This document shows positions 45,853-59,000 of a DNA stretch of 64,000 bases, piece after piece (the stretch's first letter is position 1; each line of letters opens with the position of its first letter). Both the position numbers and the translations under genes were made by a program. The DNA is from Hyperoplus lanceolatus (taxonomy: Eukaryota; Chordata; Actinopteri; Uranoscopiformes; Ammodytidae). The notes beneath the pieces were generated by a model, which made no database searches, was not told the origin of the DNA, and worked only from the letters and a program-made list of their open reading frames with translations. Location of the stretch: contig CM049417.1 of NCBI GenBank assembly GCA_026929865.2, positions 17,960,501 through 18,024,500 on the forward strand. Reading direction: 5' to 3'.

Positions 45853-48805
45853 TCACTTCCCGCTAGCAACCAGGCATCTGATAATGTGGTGGGTCTCTGA
45901 CGGCCCGTCACAAGCGTCCTCACCACAGGGCCAATTCATCCCCGGTTCTATAGTGGTGGTCCAGTACCCCCCAGACTCTTCCTTCCCGTTGGAGATGCAT
46001 TCAAAGCCGGAAAAGGATCCGTGATCGGGGGAACATTGAGGTCTTTGGTTGTCACAGCAGGCGGCGGTCGGCCTAAGTTTTGTTTTGCAGCCGTCGGCGG
46101 GCACAGGTGTGCTCACTGAGAACGTCTTCTTGGGCCAGTCCATCTCTTCCTTGCGTATAATAGCCGTGCGTTTGGGTATGTCCCAGGCTTTGTAATCCTC
46201 CCTCATGGTGGTGGTGGTCGTAAAGGGATCCTTGCTTTTCTCGATGTTCTGCATCCCCGGCAGGACCGGTTTGGTGCGTTGGCACTTGTGTGGCGTGAAG
46301 TCTGCATGGGTCGTGGAGAGGAAATTGTCATTTTCTGCTCTGGACTCTTTTGCTTTTGCTTTTCCATTTACTTGGACCTGTAACTTGTTTGCAAGGGACC
46401 AGGTCTTGAATTGCTGAAAGAGTTCTTTGTCGAAAAGTTCTTGGTTTGCGTCCCAGGTCACCTTCGGCTTCAGGGACACTGCAGGATCAAAGGGCGTAGC
46501 TTTGTGGCTTTTGTACTCGGGCTTCTCCTTGCGAGTCCTGGGCGGCACTTGATGGGTGATGTAATCAGTCCTGTAGCTGGTCATGCTCTCGAACGGTTGT
46601 AACTCTCTCACGTGTGGGACTGACTTTGCGTTGTTAGGTGGAAGGGAGTTTTTCTGGGAGGAGCCTTCCTTGGTCTTTCCGACGACTAATCCTTCGTTGA
46701 CTTTCAAGCTGTCGTTAAGCTTAAAGGGCTGGGTTCTGGTTTGCTTCCATACACGGTAGTCGTCTGAAAACGAGAGACGGTAAGAGTTAGGGTTTGAATC
46801 GGAAGTACATATTTGTTGTTTTATATTTCAGGAATGCATGACATACATAAGGATCTTTGATCGCTTACTTTTGTACACTGATGTGTATTCCTCCACCTTG
46901 AATCCAGGTACTGGGGCGCTGGTGCATCTCTGGGGGCCTTTAGGTGCCAAAGATGGCTGTGGGGGCTTTGGTGGATTTTTGACCCATTTGTGGGTGACAT
47001 AGTAAGATCTGAAACAAACATTTATGAGATGGAATTTGACATTTTTTATTATCAGGTAGTGTCAGTCCTCAAAGGTGAGGGCAGCTCAAGTTCCACTATT
47101 TAAGTTATGACAGTTTCCGGTGACATAGATCTTACCTAAAAGTGGTCATATCGGCGCTTGTGGCCTTCAGGGAATGGTAAGGGTCCTTCTGTGTGGATGT
47201 TGAGACAACTGCTGTGTGGCAGCGTGGGGAAAGGAACCTCTCCTGGTATTCTGTAGTCATAGCGGCTCGAATCGGGGCTCTCTGAGAACCTGGTTGCTTT
47301 CTGGACATCAAAAAGGTAAATAAGTAAAACACCACAAGGAATTTTCCTAATAGAAAGCAGTAAAGGTGGAGTCAGTGATTCTGGAGAATGCTTGTCAATT
47401 TATTTTTTGCTATGGTCGACACGCTTTGTTTACGTACCCTTTTTGTTACAGAGCCTATCACCACCAACATTTTCTTCAAGCACACACAGTATGTGTGAGA
47501 ATAGTGTCTGTTAGATTGTACACCCCCATATATATTTTATTTTATTGTCTGAAGTCCTTATTTTGCCATTATTAGTTTAACAGTCATGCTTCTTGTTTTT
47601 GTTTCATTTTGAAGTAGGCATTGTGCTCCGTTTATCTTACACAGGCATAATGTAATGCATGTAGTACCTCATGTCTACCACAGGGTGGCTTTGACCAAAT
47701 GGTGCACTTTCTGTCCTGTGAAAGCTACACATGTTGAGCAGTATTGAAACATGGCGGACAGAAGGTGTCGTATACAAATGTGTAGAATGTCTGTGTATGT
47801 TTACAGGTAAGCAAACAATATAAGAGTCATGAATGTACATAAGAATGAGCTGGGCAAGGGTTCAGATATGTGGGGAACAGTTGGCTCGTTAACTCTGCCG
47901 TGAATGTTGTATTAAAATATTGCAATGCCGTCATAAGCAACTTCTTTTGGCAGCTAAACTAATCTTCTCCGGTGCCATTAGGGTCCGATGGCGGTACATT
48001 TATGTAGATCGTGTTTGTTTACTTTTTATTTCAAGGTTAAGAACTGAGCATACTATCCACAATGTCCTTTTTATTTTGTGTATTTCCATTGCCAATTACA
48101 ATGTGTATTAGTATGTATTTTGTGAATTGTGTAATACTTTAGATAGGATGTAAACAGACAGAGTGAAACATGTTGTTGAGCAGTATGTCTGTGTATGTTT
48201 ACAGAACCCAGTAAAAGAAAATATTCTTCAAGTCACTCTTGAGTTTAATTATTCTAGTGTGCTACATATGGACAGACAGCTAGCAGAGTGTGAGGCAATA
48301 TTCACATTTTGATTTTGATAAAAAGGGATTTTGACCAGAAGTGTTCTCCAGAATTGCTGACTACACCTTTAAGTCAAAGTAAACAAGGCAATGCAAAAAG
48401 GCTCAATTCCATTATGCAACACAAACCAGAAGATACTAAGCTATAAGTGGATGTTGTCAGGTACAATGACATCATCTTCAAAAAAAAATCTACCGTTTGA
48501 ATTAATGACAGTAGGCTATTTGCTGCACCCTTTAGAATCTAAATCAACCCCTACATGAGTCAGCCTGATCACTGAATTCCTGCAGACATATCACAAAAAA
48601 TATATCCTGCAACTTGCAGGTGCCAAAATTCCATTGAAACTAATGTGATATTTGAAAAGATACAAGCTAGTATATCTTGTTTTCCCAACGCAAAAGCGGC
48701 TATTTCTGCAATAGAAGCTGCCAAATAGAGATGATCTCACCTCGCGGATGCGTCTGGTGGAGTGCCGTTGGGCTGTGTGTTTTGCTGCTTAGTTTTGGGG
48801 GGCAT
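45853..48805 (-). CDS. saxo1: Stabilizer of axonemal microtubules, SAXO1/FAM154-like, four exons
   Basis: Likely microtubule-binding protein of cilia and flagella. Minus-strand exons in order: 48805-48741, 47300-47136, 47008-46869, 46763-45853. Phases agree and give 426 residues. It contains repeated SAXO/Mn-type modules with a T-T/S-x-Y/F-x-x-D-Y/F-x-x-W/H pattern: TTEYQERFLSPRC, TTFRSYYVTHKW, SVYKNDYRVW, MTSYRTDYITHQ, STTHADFTPHKC and TTTMREDYKAW. The start MPPKTKQQN at 48805 is the best ATG. The frame stays open upstream to 49240, but that part does not look coding. The Cys-rich N-terminus of mammalian SAXO1 (CICELCSCG) is absent. The SAXO1 choice rests partly on linkage to adamtsl1; SAXO2 or another MAP6-related member is possible. 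A reverse AATAAA lies at 45764-45769. Confidence 0.82.
47361..47510. repeat. Fold-back TTAA element (family A), left half, in SAXO-gene intron 1
   Basis: TAAAGGTGGAGTCAGTGATT then CTGGAGAATGCTTGTC is the intact left arm. Centre-like TTTACGTACCC and GTTACAGAGCCTA follow, then the match fades. Together with 48185-48372 this may be one copy split by about 700 bp. Confidence 0.72.
48185..48372. repeat. Fold-back TTAA element (family A), right half, in SAXO-gene intron 1
   Basis: The right arm is recognisable by GCAATATTCACATTTTGATT and GTTCTCCAGAATTGCTGACT, ending CACCTTTAA with TTAA at 48369-48372. The left arm is absent here. Confidence 0.72.
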
Positions 48806-49439
48806 CGCGCTGGTAGGCGGCCGTCCTGTGACTCGGGAGTTGTTGCAGCCTGCTCTATGACTCTTCCCCGCAGGCCCTACACCGTATGAATTATTGACCG
48901 GAGGAACATGGGTGTGCGCTGAACGCAGTTGCACGCAGTGGCCGAGAGCTTCTAAAAATAAACACCGGTGGAGCGCTCGCGGATGCGGGCCCGTTGTCAA
49001 GGCGAGGACGCGGCTCGTGATGGGATGTGATGATGCGCTTTTTGGCGCGTAGAGAGCGTTCCAAAACCTCCCTTTGTAATTTGACTTTAGTGAAGCATCA
49101 AAAAGATACTCAAACTGTTCTTGAATATCGAATGGCTTTAGACCTCTCAGCTTGTGTGAGATTATGTATCTTTTTAATCTTTTTTCTTTCTTTCTCAAAT
49201 ATGCTGATGTGTGCATTTTGCACTCCAGTCCATCTGTCATTCTGCAGTCATGTCAGTTAGTTAGTTAGTTAGTTTATTCGTCAAATGCACAACATAACAG
49301 GCAAGCAGTCATAGCTGGCAATGAAATCCTCCTCAATAATGCAACAATAAAAAAATTAAAAATAGTATAGAGTATATAGAGTAAAAGAGTAACAACGTAT
49401 AGTGCAATAAGAACCAAATTTTAGATAAAATAAACCTAT

Positions 49440-49516
49440 ACATACATATGTATAGTATATATACATACACATACATACACATACACATACACATATATAT
49501 ACATACACATATATAT

Positions 49517-49578
<62 letters not shown>
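49440..49578. repeat. (ATAC)n/(AC)n/(AT)n microsatellite
   Basis: A compound tract of ATACAC, AC and AT repeats abuts the left end of the element at 49579. The AT part continues on the other side at 51951-52011, so the insertion landed inside an AT repeat. Confidence 0.92.
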
Positions 49579-51948
49579 GGGTCAATGACGAATAAGGGTT
49601 GTCATGATGGTTTTTTGAAAATCTTTCAAAAATATATTTTAAAAGCATCCTTGAATCAATTTAAAATATAAATTTTGTTTTTCTGTTAGTTTTATTTCAT
49701 GGGAAATGGGATTTACACGCTTTTCTACTAAAAGTAGGCCCAAATGGACCTGACAATGTCAAATGGTGTAACCACAAAAGATTAAGAAATATTCATTATT
49801 TTGTCCACCATAGTGTAATATGAGTGTAACTCATAAGAATAATAACTTCCATTTCAAAATATCACATGAAAAAAGATTTTATTTGGATAACCCCTAAATC
49901 TAAATTTTATGCGTTTTTGCAATTTTGAGTGGGACGTTAGCTGGAAACATCTTGTTTTCTAAATGATTGATGACCAATCGTGTTAAAAGTGTTAAAAATT
50001 ATTTTATACATTTAAGAAGAGTAATCAATTCTGGCCTACATTAATTTACAGGTACATTTTGATTTTTTAGGAAAAATACTGGTTACACCATTTGACACAA
50101 ACCTGTTACACCACTTGACGGTGTTGCTTCTACAGCCAAAAAGTTTAATAAACAACACTGAAATCAGGCACTACAGTCAAGATAGTTACTGTGTTTGGAC
50201 TTGCCATTGGATTTTGTTTTCATGTACTTAAAACATTGGTCAACAAATACCATTAAGGTGACTATGGAGTAATTATTCTATCTTTATTCACGAGCGTGGT
50301 CTTCTGGTTCAAGAGCATGACTTATTGTTTACACATTCAGATTTTGTAATTATATGCTCTTAAACCTGAAGAAACCACTCTTAAATAAAGATCTCCAGGG
50401 ATGACAAAAATGTTCTAGGGTCAAACTCATTTGATTGTATTTATGGAAAAAATTCAATCAACAACAAAAAGTCTTAACAAATTGTGTGTTTGTGCGTTTA
50501 AGTGTGTCTATGTTTGTTTGTGAGAAAGAGCTAGGTGGATGGGTAGAAGAGACAAGGAGATTCATGTCTGTTAAGGGTCCTGCTCCTGCATGCCCTTTTA
50601 AACAGTGAATTCATATCTAGTTATATCTATCTGAAAGCAAGATATTATTTGGTTGACGTTATGCCTTGTGATCTGATTACATTTAAGAAAAAAGTGAGTG
50701 TGAGTGCACGCTTGTTTCTGTTCATGAAAACTACCTTTCCTGTCCTCTTTTTGCAAGGTAATTGGCTTGTTTCCTCTTTTGAATGTGGCATCTATTGTAG
50801 AGAAAGTGGCTCAATTCTGCAGCCTAAATTTGATTAACATTTTCTACTATTCACAAATTGTTGGAGATCTAGGTATTTAAAGCTGCTGTTCATCCTTCCA
50901 CATTAGGTGTCAATTTATTCATGTATTATGAAATTATGTGACATTAAAATGAAAAGGAATGATATAAAAATATGCATTGAAGCTAAACATGAATTAAAAA
51001 AAATCACAAAATCATGCCACTTAATGATTTTATCCTAGCCGTACCTAGCTTTGGTGATAAAGTTGTGGAAATACCAACTATTTTAGAAGATACAAACAAT
51101 AATAACCTAAAACTGGTTTAAAAAGTAACGGAGCTCATATTTCATTTTAAACCAGTATCTAAAACTAGTGCATTTTGAAAAAATTTGACAAAAACTGAGA
51201 TGTTTGTCAAATTAGTCAAATGGTGTAACCGGTTACACCATTTGACATTTCGACTAAAAATCTATTTTGACAGCCATTATCATGGACTCATATCTGAGGA
51301 CATGGTCTTGGTGTGAATAAATCAAATATAATTCTTAAAACAAATAATACTATTTATGAAAAAAATATTTTTTCAACGTTTTATTTGGGTTACACCATTT
51401 GACATGTAAGCCAAATGATACTTGACATACCCTAAAAGTGCAAATATCTTATATTTCTTGGAGAGCTCTTAACTTTGGAATGCAGCAGTCATGTTCATCA
51501 GGGGTCCTTTACTGTTCTTAAAGATTTGAACAAAATGGCACCTTGAATGATGGTTACACCACTTGACAATTCAGGACATTCGCTCGTCTGATGAGATTCC
51601 CCAAATTATTAGAACAAATATGAATGTTGTATAAAAATATAATTTATATACTCATAATGACCTCCATTTTAGGATAATGCCAAAATAGTTTATAGGATGT
51701 CATATTGAGAAATTGACTGTATTTAAGCAAGTTACATTTTGTGGTACGAAGTTTTGACGGTTACACCACTTAGACATTTTTGCCTTTTATCTCCAAATAT
51801 TCTCTCAAAATTGAATAAAACCAAAAACTTTCGAATAGGGTCTCTAGAAATGAATGCGTTAAAGTAATGTGTAAGCTTTTTTTGTTTCCACATTTTCAAA
51901 TTTAATTTAACCTTACGGACACAAAAAAATGGGCGTCACGTCATTGAC

Positions 51949-51950
<2 letters not shown>
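49579..51950. mobile_element. 2.37-kb TIR element packed with a repeated GGTTACACCAYTTGACA motif
   Basis: The element has a perfect 12-bp terminal inverted repeat (GGGTCAATGACG at 49579-49590, CGTCATTGACCC at 51939-51950) and sits inside an AT microsatellite, so any target duplication is hidden. The interior is AT-rich with no open frame longer than 62 codons. It carries at least eight copies, in both orientations, of a 16-17-bp motif: 49757-49773 (reverse), 50081-50097, 50104-50120, 51215-51230 (reverse), 51231-51246, 51388-51404, 51552-51568, 51759-51776. It is probably a non-autonomous DNA transposon. I cannot assign a superfamily. Confidence 0.75.

Positions 51951-52011
<61 letters not shown>
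51951..52011. repeat. (AT)n microsatellite
   Basis: An AT run of about 30 units immediately follows the right end of the element at 51950. Confidence 0.95.
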
Positions 52012-52015
<4 letters not shown>

Positions 52016-52390
52016 CACACACATACACAAACATGTATGTAAAGAATACATATACATATATATATAAGTGTCTCAGACAGCAGTTAAGGGACTTGCGGAG
52101 TTCAACATTCTTGTGCTGCTCGGAAAAAAGCTGTTCTTGAACCTGGTGGTTCTGGTTTTGATGCTCCGAGACCGTCTGCAAACAACGCTACGCCTCCATT
52201 GGCTGCTTCCCGGGGTTAGCCCCATAGACATTTATAATGTCTATGGTTAGCCCCGCCGTAGATGATTGTGATTGGTTTAAATAAATAAAAACAGGCCAGC
52301 CCAGTTTCCCCCCGAATAGACGACTCTAAACGGAGTGCTTCCAGACCATACTACTTGCTGTAGTTTGGTCTGGCTTTGCGAGACTACAGA

Positions 52391-53699
52391 TACCTTGACA
52401 GCAATGTTGTTTTTTCCCTTGTAATCCGTAATAGTTTTTAATCCAGATCACATGTCCAAAAATAAGACGGAAAAAAAGAGATCATACAAATACCGTAGCC
52501 TACATACAGATAACAGAGCTGTGACAGGGACGACCTTTTGAACGGATGTCGTCATGGGGATTATGCCAAGCACAGGCTACATGATAAATGATGGATTATT
52601 GAATCTCCAACATTCTAGAATCTAGTGCATTGCCGTGTTTGTTCACTAGATGGCGTCCGAAGCTTTGAGAAAGAGTCACGGAGGGACCATTCCAGTCCAT
52701 ACTTAGATCATCATAATGTTTTTTTCTGGATTTGTAGCAATCTGCCTTTAGATTAGAATATAATTTATATATTTTATGTAATACAAACACAGATTTTTTA
52801 AAATATATATTCTGCAAATAGCCTACCTTTTATACAACAACTCAAAGAACAGATGTGCAATAAAACATGTGACAAGCGAGGTCAGGAAGCATAATGCAAT
52901 GGACATCCCTCACTGGAGAAAAAATATATGTAAACCAGGATTTTACAAAATATATACAAGAATAATGAATGACGATGAGATTAACTGAGTAATTCAGTCG
53001 CTAGGCCATAGTCATAGTCGTAGCCTATAAAACGGGCATGAAATAATGTATACAGTCTAAGATAAAAGATAATCAGACATGATGTATCTTTATACGTTTT
53101 CAAAAGACAACAAACTCTTAATAATCAGTTTTTTACATTGCAATATCTGGGTTTATGAAAAGGAGGTGAGAGGTCAACCTGGTCTACTTATTTATATTTT
53201 TGGACTGACATTTCAGCATTTAACTGATATGCAGTGCAAATGATGTGAAGGATCTGTGGAAAAAAGCTAGTGTAGACTGTGGGAGTGATTACATCATCAC
53301 AAGGGGACTTAGGCTATGTTTAAAGTACCTGTATGTGAAATGAACATCAGTAGCGATGGTTAGTCACATTCACACAGCTAAAATACTAGTCCTGGACATA
53401 GCCTGCTGTCCATCTGTGGTTTTTAATGGAGGCTTTTCTCCCGCGCCGGTGTTTTCATTTTTTCTGGCTGGTAAAAGACTCCTGCTCTGTTTGTAGTTGG
53501 GAACTGCATGAGGTCAGAGGAGTCGATCTTCCAATAAGGAGTATGAAATGGGAAGTTGTCCCGCCCTAACAGGTGCTGCAAAGCCATCGAGACAGCGACG
53601 GAATACGTCCATCAGGCCACTGGAAGAGGCCTGAACAGGTAACATAATTGAAATCACCTGTGGTCATTTACCAATCGCCAACTGTCCTTATGTGAAGCA
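52391..53699. other. Intergenic, nothing recognised
   Basis: AT-rich sequence between the saxo1-like gene and the col25a1-like gene. No exon, RNA gene or clear transposon end was recognised. Confidence 0.6.
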
Positions 53700-53965
53700 T
53701 TAAAGCTGGGGTATGTGATTTCTGATTGTTCAAAGTTAACATGAGCTGTACACTTTGACCAATCAAAACGAGGCTCCGATTCTCTCTTCTTATTGGCTGT
53801 TGGGGGGCTGTCCATTCACTTTGGCACGACTTTGTTGGTGTGAGCGTGTCAGGGAGGGACCATAGGGGAGGGACCAAAGAGAACAAGTGGAGCGGTTGAG
53901 TTATTTGGATTCGAATCTCTATCCCAACTGCCATTTTCTCCCCAAATCCTCCACCCCAGTTTTAA
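53700..53965. repeat. TTAA-flanked short element (family D)
   Basis: 266 bp from TTAAAGCTGGGGTATGTGAT to CCACCCCAGTTTTAA. The outer 14 bases are inverted copies with about three mismatches, and TTAA is present at both ends. The interior is GC-richer than its surroundings (GGGAGGGACCATAGGGGAGG). No coding capacity. Confidence 0.7.
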
Positions 53966-54799
53966 GGTCTCTTCCTGAAAAGTACATTTCAAGTATTATA
54001 AGTAGAAGTTGTTTAACTTTGTTGCAATTTGCATGACTGAGAGATTATGATTTTGGATTTTACGGGTTGACTCATAGTTGAAGTTTTGGAATGTAGAACT
54101 AGACCCACAATCTTCTTTTGAAGTCATTTGGAGTGAAGATATGTTTTCACAGACATTATAGTGTAAAAAATAAAAATAAAATGCTGGAAATAAATACTCG
54201 TAACATGAGTTTAAGGAGGTTCATGGATAGCTTTAGCCCTTCCCCATCAGGATTGTCTGAGTGCATTATATAAGAAAATACTTCTCTATCCAGTGTCATC
54301 AGACTCACTCCACCGAGATGCACACACAGCTTTTCCTAACAGCTTGTAACGTGTCACTGATGCTTTGTGTGCGTTGCCTTCTGCTGTGCTAACCAAACAT
54401 GAGAAATATAGACTGTGGACTAACATCGTGTTTGAAGTCAAAGCATCAAAGGCCTGCACCTGCTCTGACTCTGTCTACTGAACACAGTGAATCAACAAGA
54501 TGAACGCTCTATACACGCAAACCAGAGACTGAGAGCCTTCGGGATCGTGCGCTTTTACGCAGCGCCACGGCCAAATAAAACAAAAAACCTTAACACTGTC
54601 ATCGGCTGCAAATAATATGATTCTTATATTTTAAACTACATTTTTCTGATTTATTTATTTAAACGTATTTACTGTAGTTGAGTGCCCCTTACACTAATTC
54701 ATATTGTCTTCTACAAAATGCAACATAGCCTCGTTACGCAGTGTTCCGCGGTTTCTATGAACGTAGATCTGACGGGAATGCTAATATAACTGCACTTCT

Positions 54800-55188
54800 G
54801 GAAATTATAACTCAAGTGTGATAGTGCGAACGGAGCGGGTCGATACATTATGTTAATCAGTCGGGGCAGATTTGGAGGCGTGTTGCTGCCGTAATGAGGG
54901 GGCGCGTGCCTGCACCGTGGTAATCCCGTCTCCACTACATGCGCGCTGCCTTCTGTTTTCCCCAGTCTCTCTTTCGACTCTATCCTGCATAATAGCTATT
55001 GCCTCTGCAGCGGACTACTGTGCAACAAGTTTGCAGGAGCCACTACGGCGCGCCGCCCGACAGACAGGTTGACTGGCTTTGGGGCTCCACTCATCTTAAC
55101 AGTCGCTGTCACCACAAAGTCACAGTTACGTGAACGCCGCGTCGCATGCAAACACACTCACTCTCACTCACTCACTCACTACACACAC

Positions 55189-55274
<86 letters not shown>

Positions 55275-55357
55275 AGAGAGGAGGACAGTGTGCCATAAAT
55301 TCGTGACTCCGCGCCAGATGCCAGTTTGCGTCCGACAGCGCGTGAAGTTGTAGTCAA
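54800..55357 (+). promoter_or_regulatory. Putative promoter and 5' UTR of the col25a1-like gene
   Basis: CpG-richer sequence upstream of the ATG at 55358, with blocks such as GGCGCGCCGCCCGAC and GGGGGCGCGTGCC, stands out from the AT-rich surroundings. A (CA)n tract of about 45 units occupies 55181-55273, so it would be in the 5' UTR or core promoter. The transcription start was not located. Confidence 0.45.
55181..55273. repeat. (CA)n microsatellite upstream of start codon
   Basis: A CA run of about 45 units ends 84 bp before the ATG of the collagen-like gene. Smaller (CTCA)n repeats precede it. Confidence 0.95.
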
Positions 55358-56092
<735 letters not shown>

Positions 56093-59000
56093 GTAAATGA
56101 AACTACTTTTCTTTTCTTTCCTTGCCCCCCTCCCTCACTATGTGCATTGTGGACGCGTGGTTGTCTGATTGTCGTGTGACACAGTGGATCTAAAGCTTGC
56201 TTATCGCTTCAGAGCTGATGTAGTCCTATACTATATAATATGAATGAATGAAAGCTGTCCTTTTTAGTGTATTTCAATAAAACCGATGACACGTGACGGC
56301 TAGCGGGATGGTGTTGATGGTTCAGGGAGGTCAGCTGTGAAGGATGCAGACAGCTGAGTGGCCAGTATACACTTAACAGAAAGAGAGGTATTTAACAGCG
56401 GTCTATACATAGAGGCGCTGAGAGCTTGTTTGACTTGTGATGTTGCCTGCTCACTTGTCCACTTGTGAAAGAAAAAGAAAAAATATAAATATATTTTAAC
56501 AGCCTCTTGAAATTCATATTTCTCACCAGTAGATGGACACATTTATTCCTTCAGCGCAGGCCCAGCACTGTGATCATTTTATGGATATGTAGTCAAGGTT
56601 GGGTTATTCAGAGCATCTGTCTGGGGGTGGGTTGAATGAGTGAATGTTTCACAATTTCAGCTGTAACATCACATTGATTCAGACCAATTTTGACCATGGG
56701 AGCTAATGGCCAATGCTGCTCCTGAATGAATGAATGATTGACAGCTGCAGTGAGAATGAGGTCTCTATATAAATAGATATAATGTATAAAAGCAACCTGC
56801 AGGGTTTTTCTGTCAATGTGGCTATAATATTGCCACCACATAAGCCGGTATCCTATTCTAATGTAAACGTGGTATGGCAGTGTTCAAATTTCCATGAGTC
56901 CATTAAGAATGTTTTCCCTCTATTTTTAATATGTGGACTAAGGGTTGTGGTGGAAATGACAGATTAAGGTCTGGAATATCCATTTATTATATATATTTTT
57001 TTAAGTGCTTTCCTTTTCATTGTGGTGTCGATCAAAGGATTACATCTCAGATTATATCTCAGATATTGAGTTGAGAAAACAATCCTACTTCTTAAGAAAG
57101 AATGAAAACATTGGAATATGTAAAAAATGTATTGCCACAGAGAAAACAGGAGACCGTTTCTCTTGGCTCAAAAAAAATTGCATTGTGGAGATATGCGGTA
57201 TTGATAGGAGGACGAGGGATAGATGTGAATTCAGATGTGAGTCCACCAGACGAGTATATTTGAAGTGTTTATCTTGTGGCATTTCGTGCTTCTTTCCCCC
57301 ATGTGAAACATTCTCAAGAGCCCCTTCAAGGTCAGTGAAGATCATCGTGTTTTCTGAGCACTAAAGTTTTGTCAAACAGGAACCGCAGCCCCTCTCAATG
57401 TGGATAAAAGGAGTCCTCAATATAACATATACAAAAAGACACATTCTCTTTAGGAACGTTTCCAAGTGCTCTGCTCTAGGAGAAGCATATGTGAACATTA
57501 CGCGTGTCCCTGGCAGACTGCTGCCTGTGTGTAATTACCCGACTGAACCAGCGGGTAAACTGTGTGCTTGACATGTTTTTGCTACTTTTTAAAAAGTTTG
57601 GTGAAGATGCATCCTCAGCAGCAGTCCACATTTGGCTGGGAATGTGATACAGATGGTGTGAATATACTGTAGGTGTGAACATACAGTAGGTGACCTCACA
57701 GCGAAAAGTGGTAGGCTAGTTGTGTCTTGAGTAGCTACTTGGCTGGGATCTTTGGGTGGACAATCCAGGTGTCAGAACACATCTGTGTTGCAGCGTCGAA
57801 GTGGGCAAGATGCTCAATGACCTATTGAAGCCAGGCACTGTACTGCTGTTGTCCTTGGCTACTGTGTTTGGTGAAAACACAGTGACACAATAGAAGGATT
57901 GTTACATCCAGGGATGATTTGAGCAGCTTTTCTAGGCGGGCTTAAGCCCCCCTAAAAAAAAAAAAATGTTATAAACCAAATCTGTTATTGTCGACCTTCT
58001 GCAAGTTCAGTTTTTGAGCCTCAGCATAGATTCTGGTATAATCTGAGTCTGCACATCCAGGTGAACAGGTCGGAAAATTATCACCATTTCACCTTCCGGG
58101 TTTCTGAACTATGGGATCTAGAAGTCTCTGCATTGTAGAAATTGGAAATGGCTAACATCTGATCCTTATGGGTGATGATATGGCCTCATAGTAACCATTT
58201 TCAACGTTTTGATAGCATTCTTTTACATTTTTTGAACTTGACGTTACTGTATAAAACAATCTCTTCGCTATAGGACAATCACAGCTTCATAAAACTCTAG
58301 ACCCAGACTCTAGACACCTAGACCATTCAGAAAACAAATTCTGAGCCATTCTTAGAAAATAGTGCTCGTCATCCATTAATCACATCATATGACATTTTCA
58401 AAAGTTATTGAAACTGCATATTGGAAATTTCTGTTTTGCCGTAGATGGATATCAGATTGTTTTACCCCATAAACAGCCAGGTGCAGGTGAGAGAGTTAAG
58501 TCAAAATGAATTACTTTAAAATGCATTTTTTTATGTTTGAAGGGTCCCAGGCACCTCTAAAGCTCTGGACCCTGGTTAAATCTATCATAATGAGACATGG
58601 GTGAAAGCATAAACAAGAAAAAGTGAAAGCACCGACCCCAAGAGATCTATCAGTTGCGAAATGACTCATCTGCTGAGTGAGAGTGGCTGAATTACAGAGC
58701 CAGAAGTACTGAATGTATTAACTATAATGAGACTCTCACAATCACGCCGCTCTCTCTTCTCTATCCCTATCAAATGTCTGCTATTTATTTTCTCCCACCA
58801 CCTTTCTCTAAAGTGCTGGAGTAAAACAATAAAAACATTTCACATCAAATGAAGCGCGACGACGCTAGAACCAAGGCGACGCGGAGCTTGATCTCGGAAA
58901 CTGGCACTCTGCAATTTGATTTCTCCTTTTCATGTATAGTACTTATGCAGTAGTTCTTTTGAATTATGGTCCCATACAAAAACACACATATCATTAGTGC

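Larger units (their letters stand above)
49252..52390. repeat. Dispersed repeat remnants around an inserted element
   Basis: The left part (49252-49440) has (TTAG)n then GTTTATTCGTCAAATGCACA and an A-rich stretch. The right part (52068-52200) has GACAGCAGTTAAGGGACTTG and CTGTTCTTGAACCTGGTGGT. These blocks recur together in many fish genomes as one interspersed repeat, and here they are separated by microsatellites and a 2.37-kb insert. At 52196-52390 a second common fish repeat follows (small hairpin, then ending TCTGGCTTTGCGAGACTAC). Class assignment is from memory and uncertain. Confidence 0.5.

Noticed and set aside
48737-49240. 167-codon minus-strand frame that would extend the SAXO protein upstream
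   Set aside because: Only the last part (from MPPKTKQQN) fits a plausible N-terminus; the upstream residues have no family resemblance and run through CpG-rich promoter-like DNA.
52196-52260. Hairpin with an 11-bp stem (CCATAGACATT, loop TAT) flanked by GGTTAGCCCC repeats as a microRNA or terminator
   Set aside because: The stem is too short for a microRNA precursor, and the motif is common in dispersed fish repeats.
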